The position numbers and the translations under genes are program-made. From Polyporus tsugae (lineage: Eukaryota > Basidiomycota > Agaricomycetes > Polyporales > Polyporaceae): a stretch of 64,000 nucleotides of DNA. Positions 1 through 8,799 of this stretch are shown piece after piece (the stretch's first letter is position 1; each line of letters begins with the position of its first letter). The stretch covers positions 2,790,001-2,854,000 of the forward strand of contig JAHRBS010000003.1 in assembly GCA_024305745.1 (NCBI GenBank). Direction: 5' to 3'. The notes beneath the pieces are model-generated. The model did not search any database. It worked only from the letters and a program-made list of their open reading frames with translations, and had not been told where the DNA came from.

Positions 1-235
1 AGAAGAGCTAGGCCCGGGAAGCCTCTCATCTCTGGATGGTGGCACGGTACAAGAGCGACTCGTTTCTCCACGAACATCAACCATTTTCTTCCACGATTCC
101 CGTTTCTCTATGTCCTTGAAAATGTCTGTAGGGTGTCGTGATTCACCATAGACATTCCCTTCGCGAACTGGTACTTTCCGTTCTCTCCCAGATCGTCGCG
201 GAGAACTCGCGCCAGATCTTTCAACCGAAGGAGAA
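1..235 (-). pseudogene. Copia Pol linker upstream of reverse transcriptase, out of frame
   Basis: Read on the minus strand from about 235 leftward, one open frame continues to the window edge. It contains RRSGRERK, NVYGESRHPTDI and ESWKKMV, matching the basic linker that usually precedes the Copia reverse transcriptase. It follows the integrase frame after a frame change near 221-235. Residues normally between the integrase WWEFS region and this linker (the integrase C-terminal region) are missing, which points to an internal deletion. Confidence 0.65.
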
Positions 236-2800
236 TTCCCACCAGGACTGAGGTATGCAAGCGTCGTGTCGCATTGCCTCCCCTTTGTCCATGAGCGTAC
301 GAATTATGCGCTCGGCACGGCCATTTTGTTGATGAATGTGTGGTGCACTGGTTATAATCTCGATGCCTCTGTCCTTGAGCATATTCGTGAAGGCTTTTGA
401 TTTCAATTCACCTCCAGCATCAGATTTCCATTTCTGCACCTTCGCGCCATATTGGTTTTCGACATATGTCAACCATTGTTGCGTAGATTGTAGGGCAGTG
501 TCCTTGGTACGAAGTTTGACGGTCCACATGTGTGAAGTGTAGTCATCATAGTACAGTATAGCGTACTTGTGTTTGTGGTACGAAGGGACAGGGAATTCTT
601 TGAGGTCCGTGTGGACTAGCTCAAAAGGTTTCGACGCTCGTCTAAGATCGAGCGGATGGGATTGCGATGGTATTTTGCCTTCAGCACATCCTCGGCAAAT
701 CGAGTCCTCTTTGGGAATCTCAACATGCGGGCACTTGTCAGTGTGTTTCCGAGCATGTCTCAGCACATCGCGCGAAGGGTGTCCTAAGCGACGGTGTAGA
801 GTATCATAGTCGACAGCTTCAAAGGCTGTGATCATGTTTCGCGCCAGTAAAGGCTGCGTGAAGATGACATAAATAGTGTCACCAACGTTTCGTGGTTGAA
901 ACGTGACTACAAGCTCATTTGCTTGGTAGAAGGAGATACTAGCGGTCGATGCACGCGCTTTCATTCCTTCACGGAGTAATGCTCCCATTGAAACAAGTTT
1001 GTTGGTAAGATTTGGGACCAAGGCGACATTCATCAGCCTTATGGTCTTTCCAGACTCTAAAGTTAGGAAGACAGTCCCTTCACCAGTCATGAATGTGACC
1101 CCATCTGCTGTGTATAGCGGTCGATGGACTTTGTAGTACCGGAAATCGGCGAAGTCACTCATGTTGAACGTAAAGTGCATTGACGCTCCTGAGTCGAGCA
1201 TCCACATGTTCGAGTCTTGCCGTTCAATCTGCTTATTCTTTCCCTTACAGCGCGCACACTTAGCATGTGAAGAGTGGTGAGGACATGTATTCTGCTCTAT
1301 AGCTACAGATACATGCGGGCTGTTTACACAACAAGAGGGACTTGCGACATTATCAGCTGCCATTAAGGGCGCGAAGTCAGCATACAACTTGTTGTGGGGA
1401 GAAGAATAGACTGACCAGTACTGATCGAAGAAAGATTCAACTTCATCTTCAACCACGCCGAGCGACACGACGTCCTCGTCGTCCGTCAGCTCGTTCATCG
1501 GGTCGTCCAGAGGGGCGAGGCGCTCCTCTAGGGTGCGCTCTGACATGCGCTCCCTGAGGGTGCGCTTGCGCTTGGGCGCGCGGTCCTCCTCGCTGTCCGA
1601 GTCCTCGAACTGCGAACTGCTGCTCTCCTCGGTGCCACTGGGCAAGTCGTCGCCACCACTCATCGTCGGAGATCGGGTTGATGAAGATGCGAGTGGGGTG
1701 GCCGCGGGCGAAGCCGCGCGGTTCTGTTCCTCCGGGGCGCGAGGGGCCTGTTGGAGTCGGACGAGGTCCTCGAGGATGCGGATGCGTTCGAACGTCGGCT
1801 GGATGCCGAGTTCCTCGGCGAGGGATATGGCAGACGTGAGCGAGGGGTACTTGTTGTCCCCTGTCTTCGCGCGGACGGGCTTGCGCATAAGAGCGCGCGG
1901 ATCCTCCACTCCGCTGGGGCCCTGGGTGATCGTGGTTGGGACGTCAGTGATGTGGGCAAAAGGCGCCACGTCAACCATATGGGCAAAGTGCGCATGTTGG
2001 TGCGCACCTGGCTGTCCACCACAACCACGTCCAGAGCGGCGGCCGCGAGAGCGTCCACCTTGTTGCTGCTGCCCATCAGGGCGCTGCTGCTGCTGCTGCT
2101 GCTGCTGCCGCTGAGGGCGCTGCTGCTGCTGCTGACGGAAGTTGGGGTCCGGCCCCTTGCGCTTGACAGCGCTGATCTTGTTGGCGTTGTTACGCGACTG
2201 GTGACGTCCTTGGCGCTGTTCCCAGTGCATGATCACGGCCTGGCGGACGCCGGCGAGCGTGATCTTCTTGATGGCAGGGCCAGCAGCGTCATCCTTGAGG
2301 CCAGAGATGTAGACCTGGATGACGGGATCCATGGACTGAGGGAGCTTGGAGACGAGCATCATCCCCTTGACGTGCTCTGAAACGTCGAACTTGTTGGTAT
2401 CAAGGCGCTGGAAGTGCGCCTCGAGCTTGTTGAGGGCTGGGATAGGATTGGAGTCGCTGGGGACGGTGAGACTGATCGCGGCACGGAAGTCTTGATAGAC
2501 GATGGGGATGCCCGGCTTCCCGTAGTTCGTCTTGAGGTGGTTCCAGATGTCCGCGGCAGTGGTCTTGCTAGCGATGGCACTGATGATGCTTTGAGCGAGG
2601 CGAAGGCGGATGTTACCCATGGCCTTGCCGTTGAGTTCGTCCCATTCCGCTTGCTTGTCAGCGTCGGTGGCGGGGCGAGACTCATTGATGACCTTCCACT
2701 GTCCTTGTGCCAGGAGGTAGGACTCCATGGTCACGGCCCACTCGAGGTAGTTGGGGCCCGTGAGGACGCTGGTAACGGCGGTGTAGAGCGCGTTCGACAT
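221..2800 (-). CDS. Copia Gag-Pol polyprotein (gag, protease, integrase), interrupted
   Basis: The frame encodes 859 residues from ATG 2800. Residues 1-200 are a Copia-type Gag. A Gln-rich tract follows near residues 220-245. The aspartic protease motif LDSGAS is near residue 505. A GAG-pre-integrase segment (HRRLGHPS) is near 690. The integrase core shows HTDL, SDAGGE and NGRAER, the three acidic positions of a DDE catalytic site. The frame stops at 221 straight after WWEFS. In the next frame, positions 1-235 encode a linker (RRSGRERKVPVREGNVYGE) that in related elements lies just before reverse transcriptase. The end of integrase and the start of that linker have therefore been fused out of frame. 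As it stands it cannot produce a full Pol by simple translation. Confidence 0.85.
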   Translation of the reverse strand: MSNALYTAVTSVLTGPNYLEWAVTMESYLLAQGQWKVINESRPATDADKQAEWDELNGKAMGNIRLRLAQSIISAIASKTTAADIWNHLKTNYGKPGIPIVYQDFRAAISLTVPSDSNPIPALNKLEAHFQRLDTNKFDVSEHVKGMMLVSKLPQSMDPVIQVYISGLKDDAAGPAIKKITLAGVRQAVIMHWEQRQGRHQSRNNANKISAVKRKGPDPNFRQQQQQRPQRQQQQQQQQRPDGQQQQGGRSRGRRSGRGCGGQPGAHQHAHFAHMVDVAPFAHITDVPTTITQGPSGVEDPRALMRKPVRAKTGDNKYPSLTSAISLAEELGIQPTFERIRILEDLVRLQQAPRAPEEQNRAASPAATPLASSSTRSPTMSGGDDLPSGTEESSSSQFEDSDSEEDRAPKRKRTLRERMSERTLEERLAPLDDPMNELTDDEDVVSLGVVEDEVESFFDQYWSVYSSPHNKLYADFAPLMAADNVASPSCCVNSPHVSVAIEQNTCPHHSSHAKCARCKGKNKQIERQDSNMWMLDSGASMHFTFNMSDFADFRYYKVHRPLYTADGVTFMTGEGTVFLTLESGKTIRLMNVALVPNLTNKLVSMGALLREGMKARASTASISFYQANELVVTFQPRNVGDTIYVIFTQPLLARNMITAFEAVDYDTLHRRLGHPSRDVLRHARKHTDKCPHVEIPKEDSICRGCAEGKIPSQSHPLDLRRASKPFELVHTDLKEFPVPSYHKHKYAILYYDDYTSHMWTVKLRTKDTALQSTQQWLTYVENQYGAKVQKWKSDAGGELKSKAFTNMLKDRGIEIITSAPHIHQQNGRAERIIRTLMDKGEAMRHDACIPQSWWEFSFG
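2081..2140. repeat. CAG/CTG triplet repeat in Gag
   Basis: Interrupted runs of gctgctgctg on the plus strand encode polyglutamine on the minus strand in the Gag region. The long plus-strand open frames over it are antisense by-products of codon bias. Confidence 0.8.
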
Positions 2801-3106
2801 CGTGCGAGAGGGGTTAAAGTCTGGAGGGAAGAAGACGTGTCAGTCAACATCCACAAAGACTTTTTAGGGCAGCAGTCATGGAAAAACGCGCTGGCATAGG
2901 TTCCCCCTCTATTTGGTGGAGGGCAGGCAGCGACCTCGAAGGCGCGCCACATCCAGCTCCACTGCTGTGGATGGCAGGCAGCGGATAATCGCGCCACATC
3001 CATCCAACAGGTCGTCTGCCATAACGGCGACGAAGGGATTCCAGGCGAGCTGGGAGCCTCACAGGTCGCAGCCAGCAATGAGCGGCGCAGTACCTGGGCA
3101 TCACCA

Positions 3107-3118
3107 GGGCTCATAACC
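3107..3118 (-). other. Primer-binding site, half-tRNA (initiator Met) type
   Basis: The plus strand reads gggctcataacc, the sequence of a eukaryotic initiator-tRNA anticodon arm with CAT as the anticodon. On the element strand it lies directly after the CA that closes the LTR. Several Copia elements, including Drosophila copia, are known to prime from an internal half of the initiator tRNA. Confidence 0.75.
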
Positions 3119-3446
3119 TGTTGAACCCGGGGGCAAAGCCCACACCGGGCAGCAACTCTAGCGGAAGCTCCGCATACTCACCTGGAGGGGTTGTTGAGGC
3201 TTGTTAAGTGATGATGGTGGTAGGGTGTAAAGAACTGTCTGTATTGGGGGCTCTGGGGAGCCCGTATATATACTACTAGATTACATAAGAACTGTACAGT
3301 AGCATACACGGTGCACAGTCGAGCTGTGCGTGATTATCATAGACAAGGCTATGAGTAATCTGTCATGTGTGACAACTGGCGCTATGGCGGTGTCACAGCC
3401 TAGCGGCTATGTTGGCTGCCAGCGCTTGGCAGTGCCGCGCTCAACA
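3119..3446 (-). repeat. 5' LTR of the Copia element (328 bp)
   Basis: The interval begins TGTTGA and ends TCAACA on the plus strand, a perfect 6-bp terminal inverted repeat with TG...CA ends. One end abuts the primer-binding site. The other end cuts the last exon of the DUF6532-like gene. A TATATATA box is at 3265-3272. The second LTR is outside the window, so identity and insertion age cannot be estimated. Confidence 0.85.
3265..3272 (-). promoter_or_regulatory. TATA box of the LTR promoter
   Basis: TATATATA lies mid-LTR, where the U3 promoter of an LTR element is expected, reading toward gag-pol. Confidence 0.5.
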
Positions 3447-6003
3447 GGGTTGCTGGCCAGTCCCAGTGTACCAGCACTGGAAAGCGATATCGACCTAAAC
3501 CAAAGTCAGCGGAGACCGTCAGATGTGTGCGCTGGGTGGGCAGACGTACAGCTGTGCATGCGAGGGCGAGTGCACCACGGGGGAGAGCTGCGTCAGCAAA
3601 AATGGATCCCTCCCGGTGGTCGAGATGGAGCGAGAATGTGTCGAGAATGTAAGTTGACAAGAGGGCGCCGGTCGGATTTCCATCCTGCGGGGGTATTGAT
3701 ACATGATCATGGAATGGAACATGATACCAAGAAGCTGAGACTCACTGGTTTAGGGTCCGGAAACTCCCAGAAAGCTTCGCCACCAAAGGAGTTCGCGAGT
3801 TTCGCCCACGTCGCGATCGCCACTGTGTGGTCGTTGTTAGGAATGGATTTCTTCGTCACCTGAAAGTGCTCGTCCTTGGCCTTGCTGACAGCAGCCTTTG
3901 CGTGGTTGAAGAAGGCGCGCCGCCAGTTGTACACGACTTGACGTGCCTGTGAGGACAGAGTATTGTAAGGGTCTAGTATGGGAGGCATAGGGAGAGGAAC
4001 AGACTGGCGACGCACAATACGGCACAACTTCGCATCACTTGTGACGTCGAAGTGCTCCTCAGGACATAGAGCGTTGATGATGAACTGGAGCAGCTGATCG
4101 AAGTCGGGCTCCATGGACTCGTTGGGGTCTTCACCTCCTGGGTCTGCGCGGTCCTTCCCCTTGCGTGATTGCCGTTTGCGATCGACCTTCTGCACATCAG
4201 AGGTGTCGAGAAGCCATGGGTTGTTGCGTGCGCCATAGTGGTCGCAGAGGGACGCACAGATGCTGTCCCAGTGGGGGGCGACCCAGGCCGGGAGGTTGTT
4301 GGATGAGAGGGAGTCTTCGGCCACCACCTGGTTGCGAGACTTGCGTTTGATCTTCGCCGCCGGAACGGGTGTATTCTCGTGATCGCTGAAAATGTCGAAC
4401 AGCTGTACCAGGGATCACGAGCCCATGGTGCTATGAGTGGGCGTGCGGGGCACCAAGATTCAAGGATGGGCGTACCTGTTCACGGCTCCCTGTGCTCCCA
4501 CTCGTCCAACCCACGACGGCGCTCCGTGAGACGACCACGTCTTCATCCCTGAAACCTCCGATTTCCTCCTCTGGTTGAGTAACAGTCCGGCTCGTCCGAG
4601 TTGACGAGGAGAGACCGAGAGCGCGGGGTGGAGTAGACGACCGCGACAGAGACGGCGAGGAGCTAGACGAGCCCACTTTGGCTTGTAGTACAGCTTGCCA
4701 CTGTGGGGTACCGGTCGGTGCTGCAGGCTTGGGCATTGTGTTCACTCGCGTGGGGCGAGCCGATGCAGATCGGGAGGAGGTCTGGGAGCGAGAGCCACCA
4801 GGGCGAGGGAGAGGAGTCGAGGGCGGCGCAGTGTGAGAGGCGAGCCAAGCTTCGTCAAAAGTGCCGGCGTCCGCAGCAGGCTTGTTGGGCTTCTTCTTCT
4901 TCGCGGCGGGCGCTGGGTTGGTTCTGGGTCATGAGTCAGCGGAATGTCAGATACCTGTATGGCTGAATGCACAAGGTTTTCTGCAACTCATCGGCCGCGA
5001 CACGCTTAGTGGGAACATGCGTCTCACCGTGGGGGTCCTTGTCGAGATGTCGACGATGAGCGGAGATGGCACTGAGGACGGTCACGCGTCGTTTGTGTTT
5101 GCGCTGCATATTAGAGGCGAATAATGTTAGTTGCGCACGTTACGTATATATGGCAGGCAGCGAGCGGCCAATGAGAACGTACATTGCCTCTCCGAGTTGG
5201 TTGGCCCTCACTGTCAATATCACTACTAACTGCATCCTCGTCGACATCCGCATCCACGTCTTCGTCCTCACCCGGTTCTTCATCATCGCTTGGTTTGGAT
5301 GCGCTGGGCAAGTGGATTTCCGGGAGAGATTTGAGGACGGCTCCGGAGTACTGGGAATTGACTTCCATAGACGCGTCGTCATCAGCGCCATCGCTGGCGT
5401 GAACGCCCAGCCCATCGTAGCCGATGCGAGTCGTTCGTTCCATGTACTCGAACTCCTCCTGATCCTGGAGAGCACGAGCATCCTCCAGCACGGCGAGCTT
5501 GACATATCCCTGAGTTTGCCGCTTTTTTTTGGTCTCCCGCTCCACCTTCTTGGTGTCATTGACGAGACGTGCTTCGAGTTTTGCGGCATCGGCCGTTTGT
5601 TTGGCTGCCTTCTCTGCTCGCCAGTTGAGGCCTGGTTCTTTGGCTGGATGTCGGTCTTGATTTTGTTTGCGCGTGTCATATTTTTTCCTAGATGCTGACT
5701 GTGAAATTTTCAGCGTGACCTGCCGACAACGGTGAAGTGCAACTGAGGCCAGCCATATAATTTACGGACCTCAGAGGTGTGTGTGTCCTCTGACATCGTG
5801 CTTGGTGGTATTGGATGAGGTGAGTTCGACGTGTTCTTCTTGGCGCCATGTCGAGCTGAGGATTTGACAGGAGCCTTTCCACTTTCTTGCGAGTGCGAAG
5901 CGGAGGCTTTCATGAGTGAAGCGTTATTGGCAGCCGGAGCGTCTGGGGAGGCTTGGGCTGCCCCTGCAGCTGCTCTGGCCCGGAGACGAGTCGACGGCCC
6001 CAT
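3441..6003 (-). pseudogene. DUF6532-like basidiomycete protein, 3' end cut by Copia insertion
   Basis: Coding starts at ATG 6003. Exons: 6003-5770, 5698-5183, 5103 to about 4914 (one splice uncertain), about 4923-4476, 4402-3746, 3684-3550 and 3494-3447. The N-terminal half is basic and acidic low-complexity sequence with a coiled coil. The C-terminal half (WDSICASL, then NWRRAFF, then the GALALACTAV exon followed by an AFQCWYTG-type end) resembles the DUF6532-type domain common in Agaricomycetes. The seventh exon runs into the LTR at 3446, and the first two LTR codons read Cys-stop (stop at 3443-3441). The protein therefore ends early by insertion. Function is unknown. It starts 162 bp from the divergent Plavaka transposase and could be a partner gene of that element; this is inference. 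Confidence 0.6.
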
Positions 6004-6165
6004 GGTGGTGTCCAAGAAAGGCGCAGATCGCACTTGTGCACTGGATGGCGATGGAAATTGCCGCCCGCTGGCATTGTCTCTCTCCGCTCATCTTGCATGG
6101 CAGTAGCCTGTAACTTCTCACACAACAACTATCTTGTTCTTCTCATCTATCTTTTCTTCCTCACC

Positions 6166-7467
6166 ATGGGTCACTGGTGCAACATTTGCAAACGGACATT
6201 TCCCACCATGCGAAGCCTCAAAATTCACGGAAACCACGTACATAGGTATCCCAAGCCGCCTCCTCCTCAGCCGAGCACGTTCCGTTGCCACCCATATCTC
6301 AACGGTACGCGATTTTCACTGACTCCTGATTCCACCCGATTAACGAAGTGTTGTTGATCCCTCCAGCGCAACCATGCGATGTTAACGGCAACTTCCTCCC
6401 ACCCAACACTCCTCCGCAAGCTCGCCCTTCGGCCGAGACGTGGGAGCCGTATGAAGATCGCGCGTCATTCGAATTGTCCGAACTTCTCATCACCAAGATG
6501 CATGCCTCTGCGGACCACATCAACGAGCTTCTTCGCATCATGGCAGCCAAACGAGCACAGCAAACCGAGGGCGACGACACATCCAGCGGTTTCTTCAACA
6601 ACGCTGACCATATGTACAGTGTCACCGACTCCAGCCCATATGGTGAAGCCCCATGGACCACCTTCCAAATCCGTTTGAAGACCCCCGAAGCTTTCGATGC
6701 TCCGTGGGCTCGTGAGACCTACGAGTTACACACCTTAAACTCCCTTCACGCCCTGAAAACCATGGCTGCAAACCCCGAGTTTGATGTAAAATGGGACTAT
6801 GCGCCATATGAAGAGTACATTGGGCCGCAGGACCGACAGTTTTGCAATTACATGTCCGGCCGGCATGCATGGAAGCAAGCGGTACGTCTACTATACATCT
6901 TGATCATCTCGCGTCATGCCTCCCCAGCCATTTAGCAGTCCTGACATCTCATACCACCCGCTAACCGGCTGCCAGGACAAAATAGCGGAAGATCCCACCA
7001 CTCACGGTTCAATGCTCTACAGCACAGCCCTTGGTGCCGACAAGACGACCATATCCGTAGCGACTGGCCATCAAGAGTATCACCCGCTGTACGGCTCCCC
7101 AGGGAATGTCACCAATGAGATGCGCTGCGCGCATGGTGAAGCCCTCGTGCTCCTCGCGTTCCTTCCAATACCGAAGAGTGCGTATCTGGGTCAACTTACT
7201 CCTCGACCCTCACACATGTCTCACACGTTATGCGACAGCTGCACGCGAATATGCACACACGGAGGTGTTTCGTATCTTCAAGAAACAACTCTATCACGCC
7301 GCAATTGCCCGCATTCTTGAACCGTTGAGAGAAGGGATGACAACACCTCACGTCCTTCTCTGCCCTGATGGTCACTACTGACGGGCAATCTTCGAGATAG
7401 GGCCTTTCATTGCCGACTATCCGGAGCAAGTTTTTGTCTCCGGAATTGTTCAAGGATGGTGCCCGAA
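6166..7467 (+). pseudogene. Plavaka-type transposase, 5' part, with in-frame stop
   Basis: Exons: 6166-6304, 6367-6881, 6976-7177, 7239-7467. It starts with a C2H2 finger (CNICKRTF...HGNHVH). Diagnostic Plavaka blocks follow in order: PCDVNGNFLP, FELSELL, WDYAPYEEY, HAWKQADKIAEDP, ADKTTISVATG, EYHPLYGSPGN, FKKQLYHAAIA, LCPDGHY, IADYPEQVF and VQGWCPK. The frame breaks at TGA 7379-7381, where relatives carry Arg; a CGA-to-TGA change would explain it. It ends at 7467, where the rest of the transposase (several hundred residues) should follow. An unrelated minus-strand gene fragment begins instead. Plavaka elements are CACTA-like DNA transposons abundant in Agaricomycetes. This copy cannot be autonomous. 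Confidence 0.85.
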
Positions 7468-7476
7468 GTAAGTCTG

Positions 7477-8797
7477 TCATGACAGGTCCAGACGTCCCTC
7501 TACCCAAGCATTGAGTTCCACAAAGAGCTCGGAGCGGGTGCCTGGGAGGAAGTTGCTCTTTAACGTGTTGACAGAGGCACAATAGCTGGCATCAGCGTGA
7601 GGCAGGGCTTCCAGAACTTTGTCGTCCACTGACGATAACACTTCATTAGCAAGAGACTTCATGGACGAACACACCACTTACTCTCCACTTTCCTCGCGAC
7701 CTCGGATTTCTGCAGCGTTATTAGCAGCTGCACGCCGATAGGGTCAAGCGGAACGTACCTCGACAACCTCTCTGACTCCTTCGACCTTTTCCTCAACCAC
7801 AGCCAAGTTTCGCAAGACATCGTTAATCAGCGCTTCTATAGCGACTTGACATTCCACCTGGTGTTCCAATAAACGGCATGTTAGTATCGATGCACGACAC
7901 AGTTACGACGGGGGCGCCTTTCTCCGAGCTCAAAAAGTCGATATAGATTAACTCTAGGGTGTCCTTGTCCCCCATGAACGGGTCCTAATCTCGCTGTCAA
8001 ACCGAGAGGGAAATGGCAAGGAGAGTACGCCGTTCCGGCGGTAGCATTGGTTCGCCCCCAGAGGAGGTAACCGATTCTGGGGGAAATGGCGCTAAAGTGT
8101 GGGTATCGCGAACACCGCAAGAAAGTACAAGACAGGGAAACCTCGGAGGACCGTTTGACATGCAATTTCACGTTCGAAAATGGCGTGAATGGCGTATAGG
8201 GCTTATATTGAAATATTGGAGGGCCTTCGTGATGCCACTCTGAAGTTCCTTCAACGTTCCAGCGTCCCGAGAGCTGTGAAAACATCTGAGAAAGAACGGA
8301 CCCTTGTAAAGGTTATCTGCTTGTGTTTTCAACTGATTCAGTTGACTATATGCGCGAAGCCAGGTCAACGACGATATACGGGCCGAAGGTTGAAGGGACG
8401 TACTCGTAAAGCTCAGTGACCCGATCCGAGAGCTGCGAACGGCGTAGACGGTCTTCGACTGCGCGATGTCGGGGATCATTAGCGGGATATTGGCTGATGC
8501 GCGTGTGTGTCTTCTTCCTGGTGCTCTCGATTGCGTTCACCAATTGTGAAATCTCGCGGGATAGACCCTCGAGGCCTTCCTGAGTCGTTCGCACTTGCTA
8601 AAGAGATTTCGCGACGTGAGGCACAAAGGATGGGGACGTTGCGCATGCAGGCGTACCTCGACTCTGGTTATCAAAGCAATCAACACGTCTGCCACTGGCG
8701 CTAGGCCGGGGACAGGGAACACCTCGAACGCGGATTTGCCAACTTCCAACACGATCTTGGCGCCGGAAAGCACGTCGTATATGCACTCGTTGTGAGC
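7477..8797 (-). pseudogene. N-terminal four-helix (MLKL/HeLo-like) fragment of a fungal NLR-type protein
   Basis: Recoverable exons: 8797-8657, 8597-8404, 8345 to about 8200, then after a long interval about 7860 to 7770 and two more to the stop at 7477. The protein has an amphipathic helix with VLEVGKSAFEVFPVPGLAPVAD, further helices, a GPFFLRCFHSSRDAGTL segment and a linker containing ADASY and LPGTRSELFVELNAWV. That linker is the usual bridge between the N-terminal helical bundle and the NACHT P-loop in Agaricomycete NLR-like proteins. The gene stops there, and no P-loop is present. The first exon is not resolved. It is probably a truncated NLR, though a stand-alone helical-bundle protein is possible. 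Confidence 0.55.
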
Positions 8798-8799
8798 CT

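Larger units (their letters stand above)
1..3446 (-). mobile_element. Ty1/Copia-type LTR retrotransposon, 5' part
   Basis: The element reads right to left: 5' LTR (3119-3446), primer-binding site (3107-3118), a leader of about 300 bp, then one gag-pol reading frame (221-2800) that continues, frame-shifted, to the window edge. The order gag, protease, integrase, with reverse transcriptase expected last, is that of the Copia superfamily. Reverse transcriptase, RNase H and the 3' LTR would lie left of position 1, so completeness cannot be judged. The right end lies inside a host-type gene (3441-6003). If the insertion duplicated 5 bp, the repeat would be gggtt at 3447-3451, but its partner is outside the window. 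Confidence 0.9.

Noticed and set aside
1533..2899. Several plus-strand frames of 160-210 codons across gag
   Set aside because: They are antisense shadows of gag-pol with Leu, Cys or Arg runs created by the CAG repeat.
5140..5679. Minus frame of 179 codons over the DUF6532-like gene
   Set aside because: The overlapping frame gives a coherent coiled coil with consistent splice sites; this one has random composition.
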